From Candidatus Zemynaea palustris (GTDB lineage Bacteria; Vulcanimicrobiota; Vulcanimicrobiia; Vulcanimicrobiales; Vulcanimicrobiaceae), in the NCBI GenBank assembly GCA_003134695.1, contig PLCB01000024.1:19486-83485 (forward strand): 64,000 bases of DNA, written 5' to 3'. A program made the translations under genes and the position numbers. Shown here piece after piece: positions 10,444 through 18,436 of the stretch. Numbering within the stretch: the stretch's first letter is position 1; each line of letters begins with the position of its first letter. A model generated the notes under the pieces. That model was not told the origin of the DNA and searched no databases. It was given only the letters and a program-made list of their open reading frames with translations.

Positions 10444-11179
10444 GGTTCACGCTCCGGCAGGCTTTGCCGGTCGCGTCTTACAGGCGGTTGGATTGGTGGA
10501 TCGGTTTGCGTCGCTCGAGAGCCCGCTCGGTCGCGTCTACGTCGCTTGGAATCTGCACGGCATCTCCGCGGTGATGCGCGTCCCGGACGAAGCGGCCTTC
10601 CGGCGCGAGTTCGAGGCGCTCAATGGCCGGACTCTGGAACGGTCGCGCGAGATTCCGCCCGCGCTTCGGCGCGCGATGGAATCGGGCAGCGCGGCCGACG
10701 CGCGGCGCCTGACGTACGACCTGCGCTCGTGCACGCCGTTCGAAGCGGCCGTCTTACGCAAAGCGCTCGAGATTCCACGCGGTCAGGTACGCCCGTACAA
10801 CTGGATCGCGCGCGAGATCGGGCGGCCGAAGGCGATGCGGGCGGTTGGCAGTGCGCTCGCGAACAATCCGGTGCCGATCCTGATTCCATGTCACCGCGTC
10901 GTTCGCGGCGACGGCAAGATCGGCAACTATGGCCTCGGCGGTCCGCAGAAGAAGATGCGCATCTTGGAAGCCGAGGGCGTCGACGTTATCGCACTCGAGC
11001 ACTGGGCAGGTCGCGGGATGCGCTACAAAGGTGTGGCGTCGACCAAAATCTTCTGCTGGCCGACGTGTGCCGCCGGCCGCCGTGCCAAGGAACAGAACGT
11101 GCGACCCTTTCGGACCGAGCGAGACGCGCGCGCCGCGGGTTATCGTCCCTGCAAGCTCTGCCGTCCCGCCGCCGCCTGA
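10415..11179 (+). CDS. Methylated-DNA-protein cysteine methyltransferase with C-terminal Ada zinc domain
   Basis: 254 residues. After an N-terminal extension (~1-30) comes an O6-alkylguanine transferase domain with the helix-turn-helix segment (YNWIAREIGRPKAMRAVGSALANNP) and the acceptor motif IPCHRVV (Cys159). Residues ~202-252 are an Ada methylphosphotriester zinc domain with Cys214, Cys218, Cys246 and Cys249 (FCWPTC...CKLC). In E. coli Ada this zinc domain is N-terminal and followed by an AraC-type domain; here the order is reversed and the AraC domain is missing. An excellent AAAGGAGAGG precedes the ATG. The N-terminal APAGFAGRVLQAVG is reminiscent of a short motif seen in anti-sigma proteins (inference). 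Likely role: direct reversal of DNA alkylation. Confidence 0.92.
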   Translation: MLKDLRRLGKVHAPAGFAGRVLQAVGLVDRFASLESPLGRVYVAWNLHGISAVMRVPDEAAFRREFEALNGRTLERSREIPPALRRAMESGSAADARRLTYDLRSCTPFEAAVLRKALEIPRGQVRPYNWIAREIGRPKAMRAVGSALANNPVPILIPCHRVVRGDGKIGNYGLGGPQKKMRILEAEGVDVIALEHWAGRGMRYKGVASTKIFCWPTCAAGRRAKEQNVRPFRTERDARAAGYRPCKLCRPAAA

Positions 11180-11197
11180 GCCTCCGGCTCGAAGCGG

Positions 11198-12157
11198 CTA
11201 GCGGACGCGGCGCGACGCTTTGAAGATTCCGAACAGCAACAACAATGAAGGAATGAGAAACAGTGCGCCGATCGCGACGAGCCAGATGAAGACGCGCAAC
11301 GTCGTGGCCGGTGCCGCCGCTGTGTCGGGCGTCGTCATCCCCGGGATGAGGAATCCCGTCTGGGCGACAAACCAGCCGACCAGAATTCCGATCGTTTCGC
11401 AGGCCACCAGCACGCGCGCGAGTGCGTAGCGTCTCAGCCACAGTGCGACGAGGAGCGCGAGGCCGGCGACGGCGGTGAGCGCGATGTCGAGCGGCGCGCC
11501 GTGCGAGGTCAGCGCGGCGAAGGTCGACGGCATCGTCACCGCTGCGACGATCGGTGTCAGGATCGCCGCGGCGGCGACCGCGAGCGTCGCCGCGAATGCG
11601 CGGGCTCGAAAATCTTCGCGTAACGCGCCGTCGGTTTCGAACGTGAGAAAGACCGCCGCGATCTGAGCGCAGAGCGCGACCGCGAAGACGCCGACGCTGA
11701 GCGCGAACGGCGAATACCACGCGAAGCTACCGCCGGCGAGCCCGCCGACCGCCGCGCCGAAGAAAAAGGGCGCGATGACGCTCGCGATGCCGAAGAGGCG
11801 TCCCCACGTTTCGGCGTGGCGCTCGGCTTGATACGCCTGCGAGCGAAACGCGAACGCCGCACCGCGTAGGATGATGCCGATCAGGACGAAGGTCAGCGGA
11901 ACGTACAGGCCGACCGAAAGCGCCGCAAAGGCCGCCGGAAAGCACGTGAACATCAGCACGATGACGAAGATCAGCCAAACGTGATTGGTCTCCCAGACGG
12001 GTCCCATCGCATGCGCGATCGCTTCCCGTTGCGCGTTGCGGCGCGGTCCCGCGGCGAGCAGATCCCAAACGCCGCCGCCGAAGTCGGCGCCGCCGAACAG
12101 GGCGTAGAGCGTCAGGGCGCCGAGTCCGATCAGGACCACCAGCGTTACGTCGTTCAC
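11198..12157 (-). CDS. cydB: Cytochrome bd oxidase subunit II
   Basis: 319 residues and strongly hydrophobic with about eight or nine membrane spans. The start MNDVTLVVLIGLGALTLYALFGGADFGGGVWDLL is the CydB hallmark, and AHAMGPVWETNHVWLIF is the next conserved segment. Together with CydA it forms the quinol-oxidising terminal oxidase of high oxygen affinity in the cytoplasmic membrane. Its ATG overlaps the cydA stop (ATGA). No CydX-like small gene is evident downstream; the end faces the methyltransferase gene. Confidence 0.97.
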   Translation of the reverse strand: MNDVTLVVLIGLGALTLYALFGGADFGGGVWDLLAAGPRRNAQREAIAHAMGPVWETNHVWLIFVIVLMFTCFPAAFAALSVGLYVPLTFVLIGIILRGAAFAFRSQAYQAERHAETWGRLFGIASVIAPFFFGAAVGGLAGGSFAWYSPFALSVGVFAVALCAQIAAVFLTFETDGALREDFRARAFAATLAVAAAAILTPIVAAVTMPSTFAALTSHGAPLDIALTAVAGLALLVALWLRRYALARVLVACETIGILVGWFVAQTGFLIPGMTTPDTAAAPATTLRVFIWLVAIGALFLIPSLLLLFGIFKASRRVR

Positions 12158-13479
12158 GGTTTGGTCGCCGATTCGATCGGAGGTTTCTCACGTACCGGCT
12201 CGCGAGCGATGCGCCCGAACGACCACACGAGCGTCGCGGCGAGAAGAACGTAGAGGAGCGAGAAGACGTAGAAGGTGAGGTCGAGCGCCGGCGCCGTGGT
12301 TACGGCGTCGCTCGTGCGCCAGAGTCCGGTAACGATCCACGGTTGTCGCCCCTCTTCGGTGACGAGCCAGCCGGCTTCCATCGCGATCAACGCCAACACG
12401 CCCGATGCGACCAGCGCGCGTGACAGCGGCACGCTCGGTTCGTGTCGACCGAGACGCGTCGCGAGCGCCCACCAGAGCGCGATGCCGAGCAGCGTGAAAC
12501 CCGAGCCGACCATCGCGTCGAATGCCAGGTGAACCGCCGGCACCGGCGGCAGATCGGAGGCCGGAAACGCGTCGACGCCGCGCACTTCGGCAGCGAGATC
12601 GCCGTATGCGAGAAAACTGAGCAAGCGCGGGATCTCGAGCGCGAAGCGGGTCGTGTGTGCGGACGGATCGGGGAGTCCGCCGATGCGGAGCGGCGCGCCG
12701 CGTTGCGTCTGAAACTGGCCTTCCTCGGATGCGAGTTTGAGCGGTTCGGTCTGCGCATCGAAGCGCGCGGAAAAATCGCCGGCGACGAGTTGCAGGGGAA
12801 TCGCCACGAGAGCCACGAGCATCGCGACCCGCACCGCAAGCGCCGCGTCGGCGCCTTTTGGATTGCGCAGTAACGCGAGCCCATACACCGCCGCGATTGC
12901 AAAGCCGACAAAGACATAGGCGGCGAGCGTCGTGTGCAGTACCTCGCTCGTCGTCGCCGGATTGAAGATCGCCGCCCATGGATCGACGCCGACGATGACG
13001 CCCTGCGACAGGCGAAAACCCGCTGGCGTATTCATCCAAGCGTTGACGCTCACCACCGAAGCCGCCGAGAGCGCGCCGGCGATCGCGATCGGAAACGAGC
13101 AGAGCCAGTGGGCGACCGGCGACAATCGATCCCAACCGTAGAGGTAGATGCCGATGAAAATCGCCTCGATGAAAAATGCGAAGCCTTCAATCGAAAACGG
13201 AATGCCGATCACGGCGCCGCTGTTGCGCATGAAGACGGGCCAGAGCAAACCGAGCTCGAACGCCAGCGTCGTTCCGGAGACGGCGCCGATCGCAAACAGC
13301 ACGAGCATCGCGCGCGACCAGATCCGGGCCAGCCGATAGTAGCGCCGGTCGCCCGTTCGGAGCCACAGGCCCTCCACGACGACCATCAGGAGCGGCAAGC
13401 CGACCCCCAGCGCCGCGAACACGAAATGAAAGGCGAGCGAGGTCCCCATCTGGGCCCGCGCCGCTACGAGATGGTCCAC
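12154..13479 (-). CDS. cydA: Cytochrome bd oxidase subunit I
   Basis: 441 residues, multi-span. The N-terminal ARAQMGTSLAFHFVFAALGVGLP carries the His that ligates haem b595/d in the family. FSIEGFAFFIEAIFIGIYLYGWDRL is the second conserved block, with the Glu residues of the proton path. EEGRQPWIVTGLWRTSDAV is the GRQPW quinol-binding motif. The length indicates the short Q-loop form. It is the first gene of a two-gene cyd operon, divergent from a P1 peptidase across 65 bp. Confidence 0.97.
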   Translation of the reverse strand: MDHLVAARAQMGTSLAFHFVFAALGVGLPLLMVVVEGLWLRTGDRRYYRLARIWSRAMLVLFAIGAVSGTTLAFELGLLWPVFMRNSGAVIGIPFSIEGFAFFIEAIFIGIYLYGWDRLSPVAHWLCSFPIAIAGALSAASVVSVNAWMNTPAGFRLSQGVIVGVDPWAAIFNPATTSEVLHTTLAAYVFVGFAIAAVYGLALLRNPKGADAALAVRVAMLVALVAIPLQLVAGDFSARFDAQTEPLKLASEEGQFQTQRGAPLRIGGLPDPSAHTTRFALEIPRLLSFLAYGDLAAEVRGVDAFPASDLPPVPAVHLAFDAMVGSGFTLLGIALWWALATRLGRHEPSVPLSRALVASGVLALIAMEAGWLVTEEGRQPWIVTGLWRTSDAVTTAPALDLTFYVFSLLYVLLAATLVWSFGRIAREPVREKPPIESATKP

Positions 13480-13544
13480 GTCTCCAACCTATCCCGAACG
13501 CGCGACCCGGAACCTGCGGCGATGGTGTGAAAGGTGCTCGGCGG

Positions 13545-14474
13545 ATGAAGGGCTCAATCGTCGATGTCGCCGGGATTCGCGTCGGGCATGCGCAGGACGT
13601 CCGATCGCGCACGGGCTGCACGGTCGTGCTCATGCCCGAACGCGGCGTGGTCTGCGGCGTCGACGTGCGCGGCTCGGCGCCGGGGACGCGCGAGACCGAT
13701 CTGCTCGCGCCGACGGCCCACGTCGAGGTCGTCCATGCGATTCTCTTGGCCGGTGGAAGTGCCTTCGGTCTCGACGCCGCCTCGGGCGTGATGCGCTATC
13801 TCGAAGAACGCGGCGTCGGCTACGAAGTCGGACCTTGGCGCGTCCCGATTGTCCCGGGCGCGGTCATCTTCGATCTCGGCGTCGGCGACGGCAGCGTGCG
13901 GCCCGACGCAGCGATGGGCTACGCGGCCGCGGCGGCGGCCCGCGCCGAAACATTCCCCGAGGGTTCGGTCGGCGTCGGCTGCGGTGCGACCGCCGGAAAA
14001 TTGGCGGGGCTGGAGCGCGCGATGCGCAGCGGCATCGGGACGGCCTCGCGCCGCATCGGCGATGTCGTAGTCGGTGCGATCGCCGTCGCAAATGCCATCG
14101 GCTCGATCTACGATCCTGAAACCCACGAACGGATCGCGGGCCCGCGCGCCGACGACGGCACGTTTCTCGACGAACGGCCGCTTATCGAAGCACTCTTGCA
14201 CTCGGCCGACCTCGTGCCGCGTGCCGGCGCGAACACGACCCTTGCGGTCATAGCGACCAACGCGCGTTTGCGCAAGGTCGACGCAACCAAAGTCGCGCAG
14301 ATGGCCCACGACGGGCTCGCGCGCGCGGTCGTACCGGTCCATCTCACTCGCGACGGCGATACGATCTTCGCTTGCGCCACGGGCGAAGTCGACGCTCCGC
14401 TCGATTTGGTCGGCATCCTCGCTACCGAAGCGGTCGCCGAGGCAATCGCCTGCGGGGTGCGTGCAGCAAACTAA
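13545..14474 (+). CDS. P1 family peptidase (DmpA/ornithine acetyltransferase fold)
   Basis: 309 residues from the ATG at 13545, which is preceded by AAAGGTG with 8-nt spacing; a GTG at 13527 would add six residues. It opens GSIVDVAGIRVGHAQDVRSRTGCTVVL, the usual P1 start. It then has LLAGGSAFGLDAASGVMRYLEERGVGY, GVGCGATAGK and AGANTTLAVIATNARL, which holds the expected self-cleavage/nucleophile site of this N-terminal-nucleophile family. These enzymes self-process into two chains and often act as beta-aminopeptidases. There is no signal peptide, so it is cytoplasmic, unlike the second P1 protein in this window. Its stop overlaps the convergent Tag-like gene by 4 bp. Confidence 0.88.
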   Translation: MKGSIVDVAGIRVGHAQDVRSRTGCTVVLMPERGVVCGVDVRGSAPGTRETDLLAPTAHVEVVHAILLAGGSAFGLDAASGVMRYLEERGVGYEVGPWRVPIVPGAVIFDLGVGDGSVRPDAAMGYAAAAAARAETFPEGSVGVGCGATAGKLAGLERAMRSGIGTASRRIGDVVVGAIAVANAIGSIYDPETHERIAGPRADDGTFLDERPLIEALLHSADLVPRAGANTTLAVIATNARLRKVDATKVAQMAHDGLARAVVPVHLTRDGDTIFACATGEVDAPLDLVGILATEAVAEAIACGVRAAN

Positions 14475-14980
14475 CGTTCCGGCGACGTCCCTTTTTCACG
14501 GGCAAGCGCGATCATCTCGCGCATGCGCGGGTGATCGCCGGGAATATCTTTCTCCCAGTCCTCGAAGCGTGGCACCGGTTCGCCGACACGAAACAGAAAA
14601 TAGTACGCCGAGAGCTCGCCGAGAAACTTGAAGCGTTTGCGCAAGTCCGTCGCGAGCGCCGCGTACGATCCGAACGAGCGCAAGTAATTCCGAAAGCCGC
14701 TATGCTCGCGATCCAACTCCAGCATCGTGCGGGCGTTTTCCACCGTTGCCAGGACCTTCTTGTACACGCGCACGACGCCGCCGTCATTCAGGATGCGCTC
14801 GATATCGGTGCCGTCGAACGCGCCAACGACGACGGGATCGAAGCCTTCAAACAGACGCAGGTAGTCATTCCAGCGCGTCTCGATCATCTTCCACGACAGG
14901 CCGGCCTGGAAGACCGCGCGGGACATCACCGCAAGGTAATCGGCGAGGCGTTGCGGTTCGATCGGCTCGGGGATCGCCAT
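14471..14980 (-). CDS. DNA-3-methyladenine glycosylase I-like protein
   Basis: 169 residues starting MAIPEPIEPQ. The segment VMSRAVFQAGLSWKMIETRWNDYLRLFEGFDPVVVGAF matches the characteristic Tag sequence for substrate binding (FQAGLSW...I..KR..F..aF..fdp..VA). DIERILNDGGVVRVYKKVLATVENAR corresponds to the following helical part. The N-terminal Cys and the C-terminal His/Cys that bind zinc in E. coli Tag are not obvious, so it is a divergent member. A link to the alkylation-repair operon 3.3 kb upstream is plausible. The upstream in-frame extension to 15091 overlaps the opposite gene and is less likely coding. Confidence 0.75.
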   Translation of the reverse strand: MAIPEPIEPQRLADYLAVMSRAVFQAGLSWKMIETRWNDYLRLFEGFDPVVVGAFDGTDIERILNDGGVVRVYKKVLATVENARTMLELDREHSGFRNYLRSFGSYAALATDLRKRFKFLGELSAYYFLFRVGEPVPRFEDWEKDIPGDHPRMREMIALAREKGTSPER

Positions 14981-15013
14981 TAGACGGATAGCTCGCGGCG
15001 GAACGACTCGGGC

Positions 15014-15847
15014 ATGGAAGTGACGAACTCTTCTCGGCAGATGACGGAAGTGGGAGTCGGCGAGTCGGGTCGGTCTATCCTGTTGAACCATGGTGCGCCG
15101 ACTGCCAGGGTCTTTGTGCTGTTACATGGGCTCACGGCGAGCCCGCCGCAGTTTGCCGAGTTCGGCCGCCGGCTCTACGAGCGGGGCGCGAACGTGCTGA
15201 TTCCGGCCTTACCACGCCACGGCGACCCCAATCGGCTCTCGACGATACTGGAGGACCTCAGCCGTGACGAGCTGGTCGACTTCGCGCTTCGGATACTGCA
15301 CGAGGCGCGCGGCTACGGCGAGAGAATCATCGTTATCGGGTTCTCGCTCGGCGGAACGATTGCGCTTTGGATCGCGCAGCACGAGCGGATCGAGCGGGTT
15401 GTGGCCATCGCCCCGTTTCTCGGAATCAGCTGGCTACCCGACCGCCTCGCACCGCTCGCCGCCGTCGTGACCTTGCGGCTGCCGAACAAGTGGCTGTGGT
15501 GGCACCCTTTTCAGCGCGAACGTTTGATGCCGGCGCACGGCTACCCGCGCTATCCCACGCACGCTCTCGCGCGCTCGTATCACCTCGCGCGCGAACTGCT
15601 CGACGACGCACGCGCAACCGCGCCATCGACCAACGACATCGTGCTCGTCGTCAACGACAGCGAAATGGCGGTTCGCAATCGTAGCACCGAACGACTCGCC
15701 GCCAGCTGGAAAGCGCACGGTACGGCTCATATTACGATGCATCATCTGCGCGGGTTGCCGCCGTCGCACGACGTCATCGAGCCGCTCCGCGTGCCGAAGA
15801 TCGTCGAACGCATCTACCCGGTGTTGATCGAACTTGCCGATTCTTGA
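15014..15847 (+). CDS. Alpha/beta hydrolase (first of a tandem pair)
   Basis: 277 residues. The oxyanion-hole segment is FVLLHGLTASPPQFAEFGRRL. The LPRHGD motif and the nucleophile elbow IGFSLGGTIALWIA give a Ser catalytic residue. A conserved acidic segment (LVVNDSEMAV) and a late His (PPSHDVI) complete a likely triad. It resembles carboxylesterase/monoacylglycerol-lipase-like enzymes. The C-terminal 14 bp overlap the start of a second hydrolase of the same type. No signal peptide is seen; substrate unknown. Confidence 0.85.
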   Translation: MEVTNSSRQMTEVGVGESGRSILLNHGAPTARVFVLLHGLTASPPQFAEFGRRLYERGANVLIPALPRHGDPNRLSTILEDLSRDELVDFALRILHEARGYGERIIVIGFSLGGTIALWIAQHERIERVVAIAPFLGISWLPDRLAPLAAVVTLRLPNKWLWWHPFQRERLMPAHGYPRYPTHALARSYHLARELLDDARATAPSTNDIVLVVNDSEMAVRNRSTERLAASWKAHGTAHITMHHLRGLPPSHDVIEPLRVPKIVERIYPVLIELADS

Positions 15848-16718
15848 CATCACGCCGGCGCGCCCGGCACGCGATTTCGTGGAAGCCGAGGAGCGTTTCG
15901 CGGCTCTTTCTAAACTCGACGAAGACCCCCTGATTGCGTGGTGGGGACGCTCGCGCGCGTTCCTTCACGAAAGGCGGACGCCGCTTGCGATCGTGCTCAT
16001 CCACGGGTTCACAAGTTCGCCGCAGCAGTTCGTCCCCTTGGCCGAAACGCTGGAAGGCCGCGGCCACAACGTCATCGTCCCGCGCCTCCCGGGCCACGGG
16101 GACGCCGACCGCGTCGGCCGGCGGCTGATCGGGACGCGGGTCGAAGCCTGGCTCGCGACCGTCGAGGAATCGCTCGACATCGCGAGCGGCCTGGGCGAAC
16201 GCGTCGCGGTTGCGGGCATCTCGGCGGGCGGCGTGATGGCGGCGTGGTTCGCGCTTTCGCGACGCGATCTCGCGCACGCCGTCGGGATCTCACCGATGTT
16301 TGGGATTCTGCGGCTCCCGCCGTTCGCCGACGAAGTGATTCTCGCGGTGCTCTCGCATTTGCCGGACTTCCAAGTGCGCTGGGATCCGCTCGGCGACCAG
16401 AAGCAGATCGCCAAGCATGCGTATCCGTGCTTCCCGACGCGCGGTCTCGCCCAATGTTTGCGTTTGGGACTCGACGTCTACACCCGCTCGCGGCACGAGG
16501 CCCCGCGCTCGCGAGTCACGCTGATCCTCAACGAGCGCGATCCCGCCGTCAACAATGCGATGGCGATCGAGATCGCGCGACGCTGGGATGCGCACGGCGC
16601 GAACGCGATCACGTTACGCGGCTTGCCCGGCATCCACGACATCGCCGACCCTGCCAATCCGTACCAGCGCACCGACCTCGTCTACCCGGCGCTGATCGAG
16701 GCGTTGGAAGGAACCTGA
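15834..16718 (+). CDS. Alpha/beta hydrolase (second of a tandem pair)
   Basis: 294 residues from a TTG at 15834 inside the end of the previous gene. IVLIHGFTSSPQQFVPLAETLEGRGHNVIVPRLPGHGDADR parallels the first hydrolase motif for motif. The nucleophile elbow is VAGISAGGVMAAW, the acid lies in LILNERDPAVN, and the likely His in GIHDIADP. The two are evidently paralogues from tandem duplication, both ending in a similar VYPALIE/IYPVLIE segment. Translational coupling to the first gene is likely. Substrate unknown; esterase or lipase activity is a family-level expectation. Confidence 0.85.
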   Translation: MPILDITPARPARDFVEAEERFAALSKLDEDPLIAWWGRSRAFLHERRTPLAIVLIHGFTSSPQQFVPLAETLEGRGHNVIVPRLPGHGDADRVGRRLIGTRVEAWLATVEESLDIASGLGERVAVAGISAGGVMAAWFALSRRDLAHAVGISPMFGILRLPPFADEVILAVLSHLPDFQVRWDPLGDQKQIAKHAYPCFPTRGLAQCLRLGLDVYTRSRHEAPRSRVTLILNERDPAVNNAMAIEIARRWDAHGANAITLRGLPGIHDIADPANPYQRTDLVYPALIEALEGT

Positions 16719-16772
16719 GCGCGCCCGGACTCGTCCCGAGGCTTCTCAGAACCGAGCCCGTATTTCGTCCGG

Positions 16773-18425
16773 ATGAGGAGATCGATCGCGAGGCTGCTCG
16801 CCTGCACGGCGCTGGCGTCTTTCTTGCTTTGCGCCTGCACGAAAGTCGGGACCGAATCGGCGGGGGCGGGCGGCAATCCCTGGACCCATCATGGCGTCCT
16901 GCGCATCGCCAATCTCTCCGAGCCCGACACGCTGAACCCGCTCGTCGGCAACCAACAGGTCGACTCGGATTTGGCCCAACTCTGGGGCGGTTTTTTCTTC
17001 AACTGGAGCGATCGGAACGAATACGTCCCGGAACTCGTGACCGAATTGCCGACGCTGAAAAACGGAGGCATCTCTAAGGACGAAAAGACGATCGTCTATC
17101 ACCTGCGCCGCGGCGTCTTGTGGCACGACGGCGAACCGTTCAGCGCCGACGACGTGATCTTCACGTTCCACGCGATCATGAACAAGCGCAACAACGTTCC
17201 GAGTACGGTCGGCTACGAACTCGTGACGGCGATCGACAAACTCGATCCGTACACGATTCGCGTCCACCTCAAGACCGCATACGCGCCGTTCATAGCCTCG
17301 TTCTTCAATCAGTCCGGGACGCCGTACCCCGTGCTGCCGGCGCATCTCTTGGCGAAGTATCCCGACATCAACCGGGCCGATTTCAACAGCCAACCGGTCG
17401 GGACGGGGCCCTTCAAAGTCGAGCGCTGGCAGCGCGGCTCGAAGATCACCTTCGTTGCGAATCCGAAGTACTGGCGCGGCCCGCCGAAACTGCAGCGCGT
17501 CGAATATAATCCGATCCCCAATGAAAACACGATCGTCACGCTGCTCCAATCGCACGAAATCGATCTCGAATACAATGCGACGACCACCAACTATCCGCTG
17601 TACTCGAACATCCCCGGGACCGTCGTCATCAAGACCCCGTTCACCCAGTACGGGCAACTGGGACTCAACCTCAAGGGCGAATCCGGAGTTCTTGGCGACG
17701 TTCGCGTTCGCAAGGCGCTCTGGTACGCGCTCAACATCCACGAACTCATCAGAGACGTGACGCACGATATCAACGTGCCGGGCTATACCGATCAGCCCGA
17801 GTTTCTGTGGGCGTACAATCCCAACGTGGCCCACTACGACTACGATCCGGTGAAGGCGAAGGCGCTCCTCGACGCGGCCGGCTGGCAGGTCGGCTCCGAC
17901 GGAATTCGCAGCAAGGGCGGGGCGCGACTGAGAATCACCATCGCCACGGTGTCGGGTTCCGCGACCGGAAACACGGTATCGGTGATCGCCCAGCGAGCGT
18001 GGCACGACGTCGGGATCGACTCGCAGGTGAAGAACTATATCTCGTCGCTGTTCTTCGCGTCGTATGGCGCGCACGGCATCTTGCAGACCGGGAAGTTCGA
18101 CGTCGGATTCTATTCGTGGCTCAACGGAACCGATCCGGACGATTCGACGCTCTGGATGTGCGACCAAATCCCGCCGAACGGACAGAACGTCTATCGCTTT
18201 TGCGACAAGGCCGTCGATGACGCCGAACGCACCGCGATCTCCAGCAACGATCGCGCCGTGCGTAAAGCGGCGTACGACAAGATCCAGGCGATTCTGGCCG
18301 ACCAAGTCCCGGCGATCATCACCTGGTACAATCGTCGCGTCGCGGTCGCGAATACCGATCTGAAAAATTACCGGCCCGCGCACGCGGTTACAAGCTTCTG
18401 GAACCCCTACGAATGGTCGATCTGA
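16773..18425 (+). CDS. Peptide/oligopeptide ABC transporter substrate-binding lipoprotein (SBP family 5)
   Basis: 550 residues. The signal peptide ends with a lipobox around LCAC (Cys22), so it is a probable lipoprotein. The mature part has the family-5 pattern LRIANLSEPDTLNPLVGNQ, YHLRRGVLWHDGEPFSADDVIFTFHAIM and FNSQPVGTGPFKVERWQRG. The C-terminus ends NPYEWSI. It binds peptides or other oligomers for an ABC importer. No permease or ATPase genes are next to it, so it either uses components encoded elsewhere or serves another role. It is clearly related to the minus-strand gene at 22528-24129, which shares the C-terminal ...YEWSI ending. Confidence 0.93.
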   Translation: MRRSIARLLACTALASFLLCACTKVGTESAGAGGNPWTHHGVLRIANLSEPDTLNPLVGNQQVDSDLAQLWGGFFFNWSDRNEYVPELVTELPTLKNGGISKDEKTIVYHLRRGVLWHDGEPFSADDVIFTFHAIMNKRNNVPSTVGYELVTAIDKLDPYTIRVHLKTAYAPFIASFFNQSGTPYPVLPAHLLAKYPDINRADFNSQPVGTGPFKVERWQRGSKITFVANPKYWRGPPKLQRVEYNPIPNENTIVTLLQSHEIDLEYNATTTNYPLYSNIPGTVVIKTPFTQYGQLGLNLKGESGVLGDVRVRKALWYALNIHELIRDVTHDINVPGYTDQPEFLWAYNPNVAHYDYDPVKAKALLDAAGWQVGSDGIRSKGGARLRITIATVSGSATGNTVSVIAQRAWHDVGIDSQVKNYISSLFFASYGAHGILQTGKFDVGFYSWLNGTDPDDSTLWMCDQIPPNGQNVYRFCDKAVDDAERTAISSNDRAVRKAAYDKIQAILADQVPAIITWYNRRVAVANTDLKNYRPAHAVTSFWNPYEWSI

Positions 18426-18436
18426 CGGTCAGATAA

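Noticed and set aside
16746-18383. Long open frame of 545 codons on the minus strand opposite the binding lipoprotein
   Set aside because: It mirrors the plus-strand gene, has no recognisable motifs and is rich in Arg/Asp/Val as expected for the antisense of high-G+C coding DNA.
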